This document shows, piece by piece, positions 46,115-57,310 of a DNA stretch of 64,000 nucleotides. Positions within the stretch are counted from its first letter, which is position 1. Every line of letters begins with the position of its first letter. The notes under the pieces were generated by a model. That model made no database searches. It was not told the origin of the DNA and worked only from the letters and a program-made list of their open reading frames with translations. The position numbers and the translations under genes are program-made. This stretch comes from Channa striata (taxonomy: Eukaryota; Chordata; Actinopteri; Anabantiformes; Channidae). The stretch is from NCBI GenBank assembly GCA_033026295.1, contig CM065189.1, forward strand, positions 3,972,951 through 4,036,950, written 5' to 3'.

Positions 46115-46345
46115 ATTACAAAAACTGTAGCACAGAAGCTTGGTTGGTAAGGCAGTTCTCTACAAAAGAGGCCCTTCTTGGGCAAGACACTAAAACCCAA
46201 GTTGCTCCTGGTGGGTCCGGTGACCACCTTGCATAGCAGCCATTGCATGTAACTGTTTGATAAATTGATAAACTGGAAATAGCATTGTAAAGTAATTTGG
46301 ATAAGTATACAGTAAGCAGAACATTTACTTGTCCAGTAATTCAAT
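46115..46345 (+). mobile_element. tRNA-headed SINE, strongly degraded
   Basis: The core CTTGGGCAAGACACTAAAACCC (key part TTGGGCAAGACACTAAAA) at 46179-46200 and a weak tail ATTGTAAAGTAATTTGGATAA near 46285-46305 match the 1.3 and 19.7 kb SINE family. The head (TTGGTTGGTAAGGCAGTTCT) is barely recognisable. Confidence 0.6.
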
Positions 46346-47974
46346 AAAGCTGTATGCTACGTAGACACAACCACACAAAGTGAAAGAACCCACAACAGCC
46401 AAATCCCATTAATGCTAAAATTGTGCTATAAATTTGGTATTGCTCTTATTATCTTTTTCACATATTTGTTAATAAATATTGAGGATATTTTGACGTATGC
46501 ATAATTTTAAAGTCTCCTAAGTATGTTTAAATTTGTCAACATTTGCATTATTCATGAGCCCTCCTCTGATTGGTTGTTTCAACTCAACATAGGCATGCCT
46601 GCCAAAAGGAACAGAACCTGATGAATAAGGCATATTCTCTTTCATTGATGCTACAGCTAAGTAACAGTGACTGCTAGAACCTTGATCAACAGATATCTAT
46701 GTACTACAATCTATGAATTGAAAAGCAAAAAGCACTTGATTTAAAATAGATCCTATTATTTTTTACAGTATATAGTTTCAACAGCTTGTAGCCTTCTTCA
46801 TTAAGTCATTGTCTAATTTACTGTTGGGTCAATAAATGCATTACTACAAACTACAGTACACTGCTTTTTAACCTATAGTCACAAGACTATGATTGAGAAT
46901 ACTACTACTATAACACAGTAGAAACTGAGAGACAAGCAATGGAAACAGAAAGTGAAGGATGAAACGAGAAAAATATTAAAAGTATGCAAAACCATAACAA
47001 GTTTGACATATAATGAAATTGAAACTACAGGACAAGGAGGCTGGAAGAAAGTCAATTTTATTAGAAAAATAATTAAATAAAAGGTAGAGAATAATCTAGT
47101 GATTTGAAGCATTGGAAGACAGTTGGATGGAAAGGCAAGAAAAAAATAAAAGGAGAGAAACAACAGAGAGGAAAGAGATTTGGTTTATAGTTGTCACAGT
47201 TGCAGATCCCTCATTGGTCTTGCTATCTTGTAATTCAGACTTCTCTGTTCTATCCTTCTCTGACTCGCCTTATGGGTGACAGTTGGGTGTCTCTATTTGG
47301 TGCCAATTACAGATTGTTCGGCGTTGGCGTGGCACTGAGACTCAAGGCTGTGGAGTCTCCGACACAGCTCCCAATTTACTCATCAAACATTGCCATCCAC
47401 AATTCGACCACTTAGGAAAGTTACACTACTCCTTAATAATTCCCTCACTGGTTGGTATTGCTGAAGGGAGTGAAGTGAAAGACCAACCTTTTGTTTGGGG
47501 AGGGAAGCATGAATGGAAATGAACAATGGTACAATTCAAATTCAAGGCACTATGAAACGAAAGATTTTTTTCTTATTCCATAAGTACTCTGGACTAATTA
47601 TGAAAGGATTTTTCTTAAGCTTTACAAGGTGTTGGGAGAAAGCTGAAGGGAAATGGCTTTAAAGTAACTCAAAAAACCTACAATGGTGAGTTGCATTACG
47701 TAGAATGACAATTTGGGGCCTGTGTCAGCAGGAGACGAGGTTTGGCATTCCGCAGATTCATATGTGAGGCTTTAAAGCCACACGAGTTACATGTGTGCTC
47801 CAGATATGCCAAATTATCTGTCGTATAACTGATGCATTGGCCAGTCTGATTTACCTTGGATTTGGTAAATCAAATCAGCACAAAGTTAACAAAGTTGGAC
47901 AACCTACATCTTCAAAGTCAAAATGGAAGATTTTGAGTTTATTGAAATGATTAAGATCAGAATCTCACTGCTCA
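46346..47974. other. Unassigned DNA, includes a polypurine block
   Basis: 46905-47180 is purine-rich on the plus strand (GAAAGTGAAGG, GGAAAGAGAT-like words), giving a false Phe/Ser/Leu frame on the minus strand. The frames at 47191-47522 have no recognised domain. Confidence 0.45.
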
Positions 47975-48015
47975 AAGGTTTCTCTGAGTTTCATCAAAAG
48001 ACATTTCCGTAACTA

Positions 48016-48315
48016 GTGACATTTACTTCACCATGTGCCAATATGCCTGAGAGTAACCTCATTAACTATATTCCTGTACAAGTTGATTACCTGACTGATA
48101 ATTATGCAGTATCACTACGTTCAATGCTCAATACTGTTGCCCCTCTGAAAAAGAAGGCAGTAAATCTGAACAGGCGATCTCCATGGTATAGATCGCAAAC
48201 TCGCAACTTAAAGTCGGCAACGCGAAAACTAGAAAGGAAGTGGCGTTCCACTCCTGGAAAAAGAGTTTATACAAATAAGCCCTGTGTAAAAATAGGACAG
48301 CATATTCATCACTAA
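48016..48315 (+). pseudogene. L2-type linker region
   Basis: A 99-codon frame contains VDYLTDNYAVSLRSMLNTVA, PLKKKAVNLNRRSPWY and TRKLERKWRST, the well-conserved linker between endonuclease and reverse transcriptase in fish L2-type elements. It breaks after YTNKPCVK, where the consensus would continue through a YKxAL-type region. Confidence 0.82.
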
Positions 48316-48405
48316 AATAAGAATAACCCCCAGTTTCTTTTAGTTAGCCAGGCTGACTAAGAGCCTGAGCCTAGTTTTCCCTCAACTCTGAGCAGCATTG
48401 ACTTC

Positions 48406-48660
48406 ATGACTTTCTTTACGAATAAAATTGTAGCTATTACAGAGAAACTTCACCAGACCCTCCCCACAAATACTAGAGAATTAGAATTATCAGTAAGGCT
48501 TCATTCCCTTTTAGACTGCTTTGTACCTGTATATCTCGCTGGGCTAAATTCAACTATTACGTCAAATAAAACCACCAACATGTCTGCTAGACCCTATTCC
48601 ATTTTGACTCCTGAAGGATGTCCTAACCTTATTAGACACTTTTGTATTAGATATCATTAA
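48406..48660 (+). pseudogene. L2-type pre-reverse-transcriptase region
   Basis: An 84-codon frame starts MTFFTNKIVAITEKLHQTLP, the conserved block in which family members have DFMxFFxxKI. It then runs through STITSNKTTN to ARPYSILTPEGCPNLIRH, corresponding to the 'DPIPTKLLKE' region, where the frame is lost. Confidence 0.78.
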
Positions 48661-49142
48661 TCTATTTTTAGAAACAGGATATGTACGAAAGGCCTATAAG
48701 GTAGCTGTAATCAAACCTCTATTTAAAAACCTTGTCTTGATCCAGGTGTTTTAGCCAATTACAGACCAATATCCAATCTCCCTTTTATTTCTAAAATACT
48801 TGAAAAAGTATTTGCTGGATTTAACACCATTAATTGCAAAGATTTAATTATAAAGATGGGAGCATCTAATTCAGATTCAAGTACCTGCACTAATTTGGGT
48901 TAAATCTTATCTGTTAGAAACAACACACACAAAGGTTAGCTATGAAGTTCCAAAGACTCCATGTTAGGACCAATACTTTACTTTATATATGTCTCCTCCT
49001 GGCAACATTATTTAAATTGTAAATTTAAACACCATGTAAATTTCCATGTCTACTCTGAAGACACCCAGTTATATCTATTTATGAAACCAGATGAAAAAAA
49101 TGAAATAATCATAAAGCATGTGTAAAAGACATAAAGGCCTGG

Positions 49143-49510
49143 ATGTCTTACAATGGCCTTCTTCTAAACTCAGATAAAACTAAAGTTAGTGTGTTTTGGC
49201 CTAAAAGTCTCAGAAACATGTTGTCCAAACATATTGTTACTTTAGATCACATAACTCTGGCCCCCAGAAGTACTGCAAGGAATCTCGTAGTTATTTTTGA
49301 CCAGGATTTGACATTTACCTCCCACATAAAACAAATCTCTAGAACAGCCTTCTTCTATCTGGACAACACTGCAAAAATTAGGAGCATCCTGTCTAAAAGC
49401 GATGCTGAAAAACTGCTCCATGTATTTGTTACTTCTAGATTGGACTACAGTAATTCTCTACTTTCAGGCTGCCCCAGTAACTCTCTAAAAAGCCTTCAAT
49501 TAATCCAAAT
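49143..49510 (+). pseudogene. L2-type reverse transcriptase thumb region
   Basis: The first about 120 codons read MSYNGLLLNSDKTKVSVFWP, NLVVIFDQDLTFTSHIKQIS, RTAFFYLDNTAKIRSILS and LDYSNSLLSGCPSNSLKSLQ, each a hallmark of the post-catalytic part of fish L2-type elements. After residue 123 the protein no longer fits, marking the break at about 49515. Confidence 0.85.
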
Positions 49511-49989
49511 AGATAGGATAGAACAGAGGAGTCTGAATTACAAGATAGCAATCCACAAATTTTTTGGAAGCGAAGGTCCCCAAGATTATAATGTCTTTTT
49601 ACTGCGATATATTATTAAGTAGCCTGCATGTAATCAATACTTGACTGTTAAATCAAATTAATTCAATACAATTCAAAAACCTTTTGACAAATTTATTGTT
49701 ATGTAACATCGAACTGAGCATATACTTAAAATTGTATCTAATTTATTTAATTAAAGCAGGGTTGCTATTCAAAATAGGCAAGAATAAATATGTTCAAATA
49801 AAGTGCTAAACTTTGAAAAAATAAAATAAAGGAAGGAAAGGCATAAAAAAATTACAGGGCTACTTTCCTTAGACCTGGTAAAGCTGTCTCAGGGATCATT
49901 TGAAGCCAGCAAGCAAAAGGCTCAGTTTCCACAATCTGCTCTTTCAGGGACAAATCTGCTGAGTTGCACAATTTACTTTAATTGGCCAA

Positions 49990-50159
49990 TGCATTCTCGC
50001 ATCCACTACCGTAAAGATCACAATAGCCACGCCGGTTGAAATTAAGGTGCCCCACTAGATTTTGAATCAAAACATTGGGTTTGGTCTGTAGCTCCGGGTC
50101 CGTATGGGACAGCCTCTAAGTCTTGATCCGAACCGCGGTCCCCCTGTTAATGACCGCTG
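49990..50159 (-). mobile_element. Probable hAT-type transposon end inside the L2 LINE
   Basis: Read on the complement from 50159, the sequence starts CAGCGGTCATTAACAGGGGG and GACCGCGGTTCGGATC, a pattern like hAT terminal inverted repeats in fish. It is followed by CCCATACGGACCCGGAGCTA. The next bases outside (CTCTAAAC, 50160-50167) fit the hAT 8-bp target preference (nTCTAnnn). The L2 protein resumes immediately after. The opposite end was not located; somewhere between 49515 and 49990 is likely. Confidence 0.5.
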
Positions 50160-50359
50160 CTCTAAACAATCAAGCTCCATCATACCTAAAAGATCCCCTA
50201 GTACCAGATCATCATAATAGACCACTTCGGTCTCAGAATGCAGGCCTACCTGAGGTTCCCAGAATCGGAGGCAGAGCCTTTGGCTATCAAGCTCCTCTGC
50301 TCTACAACCAGCTCCCAGTCCAGATTCGGGAAGCAGCTCAACAAAAAAACAACAGTTGA
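50145..50359 (+). pseudogene. L2-type C-terminus, continuation
   Basis: From about 50157 the frame reads ALNNQAPSYLKDPLVPDHHN, RPLRSQNAGLPEVPRIGGRA and FGYQAPLLYNQLPVQIREA, the C-terminal block of the same L2-type protein. The Met at 50123 is not a real start. The consensus stretch between SLKSLQLIQ and TYKALNNQ is missing, replaced by the 49515-50159 segment. Confidence 0.85.
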
Positions 50360-51909
50360 AACTAACAATTTGGTGAAGTCAAGAGGTCAAATATTGTAAA
50401 TAAAGCTTTATGTAAGACACACACACACACATATATATATATATGTATGTATGTAAACACCATCAATATTGAAATTTTGACCATTCGTCTCATAATTATT
50501 TTTTGCTCTTATACCCAAATGAGCAGGTAACAAATGCACAAAAATTAATTTCCTAAAAAACTGACATATTATTAATGGCTCACAACTGTTTATTTCAAAA
50601 TTTTGGAACACACCAACAGGCTAAAGTGCCACTCACTGTTAAATAATATAGAGTGCCACTTAGAGTTGATTCAGTTCTGGGTTGTAGAGTAAATGATAAA
50701 CAACCTTAAAAGGTTTGTAAGAAGAGTGTAAAGAGGAGAAGAGAAGTATTGAACTGCCATCGCCAAGGACATGGGAGGGTGTGTTGGTGCGATACCCAGC
50801 ATGATGTCTGCTTCTGTGAAGAAATTGGTTCAAGGATGAAACAACATTAATAAATTATGCCACACACATAAACACACACGCACATCCACATACAAACCAC
50901 AGCATTGCTTGGTGTTGAGGTTGAAAAAAGAGCAGGAACTCATCCTCAGGAACATGCACAAGCCCACTGCAGTGTGGACTAAAATATATGGACTTCTTCC
51001 TGGGTCAAGTAACCTTTTTTTTTAGAACCTGCGTGGTCCTTGCATGTCCCATACCTTGATTAACACTGAGTAAAGCTGAGATCAAAGTTGTTGTTTTTTT
51101 AATAAAGAAGAAGACAAACTGAGTTGGTCCGACGAATACTGCCAAAAATATAAAATGATGAGCTGCTAAAAAGGCATTCACAGAATGCACAGATCTTAAT
51201 TTAGAGGTGCCAAATTTACTTTACAATGACGTGGTCTTCTTTAGTCTTCACTATAGATTTAGGAACTAGCAACAAACCCTTGAAGGTTAGGGGACACACA
51301 TTAGCTCATTATTAAGAATGTTTAACCACCCACTGTAAGATCACATTTAAACAGCCATTACACATTGACTTTTCATATTTTGATGAGTAAATGGGGTGTG
51401 CAGTATATGCAGCCCACAGCCAAGGTGAAGATAGGGAGGCGTGGTTACTAATGTAAAATTTAAATCTTTCTGGCTGGAAACTTGGAAAAGGACAACTCGA
51501 GGAATGGCCAAAAGTTACCCACCCACAGCTAAAGCCTTCAGTCCTCAGATAGGATCCTTTTTGTTTATGGTTTAAAACTACGATCCAATAGTACCAAAAC
51601 CATTCTTCTGCTTTAATATGTAATTAAGGTCAGCCTTCTGGTTATCCAGAATATCCCCTGGTTTTCTCACATAAATTTTATAAGGCAGGACATGCAGAGA
51701 AGTATAAATAGGCCTCATCGTTGGCAACTGCATTCCAAAAAATTCACTTGAATGAGTCTGCTATTAGTCCCAAAACCTGCAAAACTTATAAGCAGTTAGT
51801 ATTACTGGCCTTGCTTTAGTAATTGTGCCTTTGCGAAATGCAGATGTGGTACAAGAGGACAAGGGCAGCTTATTTAACAAATGTTATAAAGTTACAGTAA
51901 TCTAGCCAC
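50360..51909. other. Unassigned DNA
   Basis: A short CA tract with TA steps lies at 50418-50450. No gene is recognised. Confidence 0.45.
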
Positions 51910-51996
51910 AGGGGTTTCAAGCCAGTAACTTCTGTGCCGGTCCCAAGCCCGGATAAATAGAGACGATTGCGTCAGGAAGGGCATCCAGCGTAAAAT

Positions 51997-52317
51997 TTGC
52001 CAAGTACAACCATGCGAGTCATCCATACCACTTTCATACCGGATCAATCGAGGCTCGGGTTAACAACGACTGCCACCGGTGCTGTTAACCTACAGGATGC
52101 CGGTGGAAATTGGACTACTGTTGGTCGAAGAAGGAGAGGAGGCAAAAAGGTTCGTGGTCAGAGAGAGAAGGGGAAAGGTAGGAGCTTAGATCTGAGAGTA
52201 GGGACTCTTAATGTTGGCACAATGACAGGGAAAGGTAGAGAGCTGGCAGACATGATGGAGAGAAGGAAGGAATGTACTGTGTTTGCAGGAGACAAGGTGG
52301 AAGGTGGAAGCACGTAG
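51997..52317 (+). pseudogene. RTE N-terminus and endonuclease start (copy B)
   Basis: This 106-codon frame covers a basic leader (GRRRRGGKKVRGQREKGKGR) and the endonuclease opening DLRVGTLNVGTMTGKGRELA. The family consensus continues into the conserved QETRW glutamate motif, but here it reads VFAGDKVEGG, so the first catalytic block has been lost or mutated. The frame stops soon after at 52317. The domain would be inactive. Confidence 0.8.
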
Positions 52318-52378
52318 TATTGGAGGAGGATACAAACTGTTCTACCATGGTGTGGATAGGTAGAGAAACGGAGTAGGA

Positions 52379-52645
52379 GTGATTCTGAGAAAGGAGTTTG
52401 TGAACTATGTTCTAGAGGTGCAAAGAGTCTCAGACAGGGTGATGCGCCTAAAGCTAGAAATCGAAGGGGTGATGGTGAACGTAGTCAGTGGGTATGCCCC
52501 ACAAGTTGGCTGTGAGTTAGAAACTTGTGAGGAATTCAGGCAGAAGTTGAGACAGGCTCTGGGTGGTCAGGAAGAGCTTCCAGATGACTGGGAAACTACA
52601 GCAGAGGTAATCAGGGAAACAGATAGGAAGGTGCTTGGGGTGTAG
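52379..52645 (+). pseudogene. RTE endonuclease middle joined to linker (copy B)
   Basis: The frame has the endonuclease strand VMRLKLEIEGVMVNVVSGYAP and QVGCELETCEEFRQKLRQAL. Comparison with copies A and C shows that after CELE the normal ERFWSELDEV continuation is replaced by the linker sequence EEFRQKLRQALGGQEELPDD, an in-frame deletion removing most of the endonuclease, including its catalytic Asp/His segments. It ends at a stop just after RKVLGV. Confidence 0.82.
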
Positions 52646-53177
52646 AAAGGATGAGGTAAGGAAGGCTCTGAAAAGGATGAAGAGCGTCAAGGCTGTTGCT
52701 CCTGATGACGTACCTGGGGAGGTGTGGAAGTGTCTAGGAGAGACAGCAATGAAGTTTCTGAGTCTGTTTAACAGGATTTTAGAGAGTGAGAAGATGCCTG
52801 AGGAATGGAGGAGAAGCGTTCTGATGCCGATATTTAAGAACAAGGGTGACACGCAGAACTGCAGCAACTACAGAGGGATAAAGCTGATGAGCCACACAAT
52901 AAAGCTGTGGGAAAGAGTAGTGGAAGCCAGGCTTAGGAAGGAAGTGGAGATTTGTGAGCAGCAGTATGGTTTCATGCACCGTAAGAGCACCAATGATGCC
53001 ATTTTCGCTTTGAGATTGTTGATGGAAAAGTACAGAGATGGTCAGAAGGAGCTGCATTGTGTCTTGGTGGATTTAGAGAAGGCGTACGACAGGGTGACGA
53101 GCAAGGTAGAAGCGAGAGGTTACAGGGGGGCTGAGGTGAAGAAGGTGCAGGAGTTTAAGTACTTGGGGTCAGTGTGA
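52635..53177 (+). pseudogene. RTE reverse transcriptase without palm core (copy B)
   Basis: A 180-codon frame opens RKDEVRKALKRMKSVKAVAP and includes SNYRGIKLMSHTIKLWERVV, EQQYGFMHRKSTNDAIFALR and CVLVDLEKAYDRV (motif A). Directly after that it jumps to EARGYRGAEVKKVQEFKYLG, which in copy A lies beyond the FADD box. Motifs B and C are therefore deleted, and reverse transcription is impossible. Confidence 0.87.
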
Positions 53178-53193
53178 TGGGGAGTGTGGAAAA

Positions 53194-53727
53194 GTGGTGA
53201 AGAGGCGAGTGCACGTGGGTTGGAGTGGGTGGAGGAAAGTGTCAGGAGTGTTGTGTGACAGAAGAGTGTCAGCAAGACTCAAAGGAAAGGTGAACAGGAC
53301 AGTGGTGAGACCAGCTCTGCTGTATGGGTTAGAGACAGTAGCAGTGAGAAAGAGACAAGAGGCAGAGATGGAAGCAGCAGAGATGAAGATGTTGAGGTTC
53401 TCCTTAGGAGTGACAAGGTTGGACAGAATAAGGAACGAGGACATTAGAGGGACAGCACATGTTAGCAACAAAGTCAGAGAGGCCAGATTGAGATGGTTTG
53501 GACATGTGCAGAGGAGGGATAGTGAATATATTGGTAGAAGGATGTTGGAGATGGAGCTGCCAGGCAAGAGGTTGAGAGGACGACCAAAGAGGAAGTATAT
53601 GGATGTTCTAACAGAGGACATGAGGTTAGCTGGTGTCACAGAGGAAGATGCCCAGGATAGAGTGAGGTGGAAACGGATGATTCGCTGTGGCGACCCCGAT
53701 AGAGTAGTAGCAGTAGTAATAGTATGA
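53194..53727 (+). pseudogene. RTE C-terminal domain (copy B)
   Basis: A 177-codon frame contains WSGWRKVSGVLCDRRVSARL, VRPALLYGLETVAVRKRQEA, RLRWFGHVQRRDSEYIGRRM and RWKRMIRCGDPD, the full post-catalytic domain of RTE elements. Its first frame-shifting change lies at 53165-53178, where several bases present in copy A after YLGS are missing. The last codons run into the GTA-rich tail. Confidence 0.87.
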
Positions 53728-55303
53728 AGTTACAGAATGAAAAGCCTAGGACACACTGTTTACAAAGCACAATTTTGCTTGAGTGAGGTGCCCAGTAAGT
53801 CATTCACAACAGCAGTTGCAGCTGTGCTACAGAAAAATCCCAATATTATGCATCAGACCTGACACATGCTAAGGATAACTAATTTCTCAGAATAATCGTC
53901 AACATGAAAACTTCTCAAAAGAATAAGTCTGAATAACTTGAAGACAGAAGACAAACTGTCCTTTAATTAGTCCAGAAAATTTGGTTAAGACAAATTGAAC
54001 AGTAGATTAAAATGCAGTATAGTTGGTAGCGTTAGGATGGACCCTTTAGTAGAGTTAACTCAGTCTAAAACAAATTTTCCTACAATTACTCTTTGGGTGC
54101 AGAAAGAAATTAGATAGGGAAAAAAACACGAGCTATCTGTGAGGGTTATGGATGCTAATATCTCCTTTTTCTGTGTTCCTTCCTTGCAACTTATGCTGTC
54201 TGATTCACACACACACACACACACACACATGCACACGCCAGAATGGCTCCCCTTGAGGGTCGCACTACAGGGGGTTTGTCCCAATTAGCACAGAGTCAAG
54301 GTGTTGAAGGAGACATACTGAGCTAGCAGGTTATGGTAACTGGGAACACACTGAGCCAGTATGCAGGCTAACTGCTAACTAGCCTACTTCACAGGCCCAG
54401 CATGCCTTTTATCAAAAAACACTTTCATCCACAGGCACTTTACAGCACAGGCTGCAGTATTAACACAACTTCTGAAACGTCTTTATGCCAAGGACTCCAA
54501 ATAGACAGGCGTACAGCCAAAGATGCCAAAATACACAAACAGTCATAGTGATGTGTTAGTGGTTTCTCATATCAGCACTTGCTGTTGTTAACAGTCTTCC
54601 ATCTTGCATAAACATTAAAACGGCAACTACGGTATAACTGTCCAACCTCTTCCATCTGTCCTATATTGCTGCTCCATAAAGAGGTTGCCATTGCAAAAAT
54701 AAAATAAAATAAAAATGTTAATTAGTAACACAAACACACATGATAACGGGCTGACATATACGTATTGTGTGGCCATGATTCTGCTACTGTAAATGTTTTC
54801 ATTTCCAGCTGAACAGGTGTAAATGGTGTTCCACGCTTTCATTAATATGGTCAAAATATGTGGTGCAAGTGTTGCTTAATACAGTAGGCCCAAGATCATC
54901 TGTTCTAGAACTCACACTGTGAAATATTAAAAACATAGCTTGAGATGTGGTTGTCAGGGTTTTTTTAGTCGAAAGTGAAAATATCAGCGAGCAAGTCAGA
55001 TCACCAGGTTTTTATTTTTTTTAATTTCTTTGGAAGGAGGTAGGCATGGGGAGACATCTACATCTACATTCATAAGAAATAGAATTGTACTCATACTCAA
55101 GTTATTGTGTTTTGCAAAATGCCATTTAAACTGTCTTGCAAAGCACTGCTCACCTTTTTACTTACATTTGTCTTGCGTCACTAACTCTGTGTCTGGTTAT
55201 GGGCCCAAATGGTAAAAACAAGTCTTTTGAACGATTTATGTGATGTGTTATTGTTTCTGTCTTATTCTCTATTCTTTCTGTTCTCTCCTCCTATTCTTTC
55301 CAG
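53728..55303. other. Unassigned DNA with a CA microsatellite
   Basis: It contains a (CA)12 run at 54206-54229. No coding region is recognised. Confidence 0.5.
54206..54229. repeat. (CA)12 microsatellite
   Basis: A perfect CA run; it creates a Cys/Val frame on the minus strand. Confidence 0.96.
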
Positions 55304-55382
55304 ACAACACGTCCCACAGCTGGAGGCCAAAGCCAATGCATAAACATTCCCCATTGCCACTGGTTGCAAAGATTCTGATTCT
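55304..55382 (+). other. Candidate internal exon, 79 bp, gene unknown
   Basis: A long pyrimidine tract (55265-55301) ends in CTTTCCAG, and a donor GTAAGA starts at 55383. One frame is open throughout (contains SHSWRPKPMHKHSPLPLV, two leading bases, two trailing bases), and the others contain stops. The acceptor is the strongest in the window, but the peptide is low in diversity and not recognised. It could be a non-coding exon. Confidence 0.27.
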
Positions 55383-57189
55383 GTAAGACTCCCATCTAGA
55401 AATACTAAGGCATGTGTTTTTTTTTTTGTTTTTTGTTTTTTTTTTAGAATCTACATTATCGTCATCCAATAATGCAAGCAAAGGTGTGCTTTCTATGACA
55501 CCTGACTGTTGGCTTTGCTACACTAAAATGCTTCCTATTTGAGGAGGCTTAAGTCTGACAACCGGTGGTTATGACTTTCACGCATTTGTAAACCTATCAA
55601 CATTTGTAATGCTACATTGAAGTTTAAATAAATAAATGAGGTCAACTTATCAGTCATTTTAAATGTTCTTGTGAAGCTGTCTCATGGCCAGTGGACCTGA
55701 CTTCATCTACTGTCAGATATGTAACGTGGCTGATCAGTTCATGTCCTATAAGTTGTTTGGGTGGGGGTGCATTTATGTGATCAAGTTAGGTTAGTTTCAG
55801 GATCATATCCCTGTTTGCATCCCAGGAAGGGAACCAGTGGAAAGCAGCAGAACTGTGTCAATAAAAAATGTATGTGCTCCATGTTATTGAATGCATGTGC
55901 CCAACAATATAACTGTGCTTACTCATGATTTATTTGTTGTTGGACAACAGAGGCGCTCAAAATACATTAAAGAACAACTCATGTACAAAAAAGTTGCATT
56001 TGTCTTTATTCTTGACTTTACTGTACTTGTCGTGTTACTTAGCTTGTGTAAAGACCTGCAGGGACACAGTGAGAAGCATGTTCAGTAATGTTTTTCCATG
56101 TGGCAACACACTGCTTAGTCTGTTTATAGCCTCTAATGTACCTTAAAGGTATTGGTCAAAGAGCCATTACAAGTACAATCTCAGCCCATAATGATGGTCT
56201 TCATTCTGGAACTCACACTATGTGTGTGTGCATGTGAATGTGTTATTGTTTAGAGCTGGTTGGTTTGTGCAGCCTGAACAGGTTCCATTACCTGGGTCTG
56301 ACAAGCAGATGGAGGGGGGGACTATTAACAGCAAGAGCCTGTTCCCCAGGGAAGGCTTTAGCAGGTGCACCATACTGCTACACAAACAGAATGTATGGAG
56401 TCCACTGAAACACTGGTGTGTGTGTGTGGGCGTGTGTGTGTGTGTGTGTTTATTACATCAACACACTAAAGCAGGCTTAAGAAAAAGTATTGGAATTTGA
56501 AGGGGCATATGTTCAAGTGTGGAGCATGTAGACCACATGACATGATCACAGCTCAGTGAAAGTGAAAACAATCACCCTAAAGGGAATATAATATACTAAC
56601 CCTAATCCTAATGAAACTCATCATGTGACACTTTATCTTGAAGGTTCAATTAGGTTTAAACTCAAGAACACCCTAGTAATACTTAGTTATGCTTTGAGTT
56701 AAATAAAATAAAAATAAAATAGTTAAAAAACCCTTTACTACGGTGAGCAGGCACTTACTCAATGACTGTCAAACTGAATATTAATGTGATTTGATCTGAC
56801 CTGTTTGGTCTTTGTCTATTCTAGTCTGGCTCAGTTGGTGCTGACAGTTTACAAATACAAATGTTAAGCATATGCTAGTCAGGGAATCTACGTTTTAGTC
56901 TTAAGACACAACTGCTACCAGTGGTTCTCATATATGAATAGAAAGAACAAGCTCCATATTGCAAAATGTAAATACATTTTTTTGTAATGCTCTACGTTTA
57001 TGCTTGTACTATATTACACTTTTACAACCATTGTCTGTCTGTCTATCTATGTATTGTATTACATCAGTGATTGATGCCAGGAAAATATGTAAAATATGTT
57101 AATTTCGATAAAAATTATGCAGTTTCATCCATTCTGCATCTGATCAAATCAATTAAACATAGTTTGGTTTGAACGGCCATCCATCCATC
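55383..57189. other. Unassigned DNA with a GT microsatellite
   Basis: It contains T-rich runs at 55418-55444 and a GT tract at 56414-56449. The frames at 55891-56500 have no recognised domain. Confidence 0.45.
56414..56449. repeat. Interrupted GT microsatellite
   Basis: A GT run is broken once by GGGC. Confidence 0.95.
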
Positions 57190-57310
57190 CTGTCAAGACT
57201 AGAGGAGAGGTGGGGCCTTCTCTGAAAAGTGTTGGCCTCAGGGCCTACATAGACAGGCAACCATTCACACTCATATTCACACGTATGGGAAATCACCAGT
57301 CACCATTTAA
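57190..57310 (-). mobile_element. SINE fragment (3' half), minus orientation
   Basis: The plus strand shows AGAGGTGGGGCCTTCTCTG, CAGGGCCTACATAGACAGGC and AACCATTCACACTCATATTC, the 3' half of the conserved-core SINE family seen at 35.4 kb. The match stops before the TTTGGACTGTGGG block. Confidence 0.6.

Larger units (their letters stand above)
47975..49515 (+). mobile_element. L2/CR1-group LINE, broken (5' part)
   Basis: Blocks appear in the order expected for a fish L2-type polyprotein: the endonuclease-RT linker (48016-48315), pre-RT region (48340-48660), a fingers block (RKAYKVAVIKPLFKN-like and NYRPISNL, about 48680-48790), a deletion of the motif-1/2 region (junction near 48815), traces of palm (YMSPPGNII and a LYLFMKPDE-like block, 48985-49095), and the thumb (49143-49510). 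Stops and frame shifts are frequent. The end near 49515 is abrupt, and the same protein resumes at about 50145. Confidence 0.82.
51910..53727 (+). mobile_element. RTE-clade LINE, internally deleted (copy B)
   Basis: The 5' UTR is present (GCCGGTCCCAAGCCCGGATAAA, key part CCGGTCCCAAGCCCGG; then GGAAGGGCATCCAGCGTAAA), followed by the endonuclease start, a jump from the early endonuclease to the linker near 52523-52535, a second deletion at about 52640 that removes the rest of the linker, and a third at about 53095 that removes the RT palm. The C-terminal domain is complete and ends in CGCTGTGGCGACCCC and a short GTA-rich tail (53703-53725). It is closely related to copy A, which lies 42 kb away in opposite orientation. 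Confidence 0.9.

Noticed and set aside
46879..47163. Hydrophobic 94-codon minus-strand frame
   Set aside because: Composition artefact of the purine-rich plus strand; no conserved feature.
52517..53057. Minus-strand frames over RTE copy B
   Set aside because: Antisense of the plus-strand RTE coding pieces.
53169..53639. 156-codon minus-strand frame
   Set aside because: Antisense of the RTE C-terminal domain.
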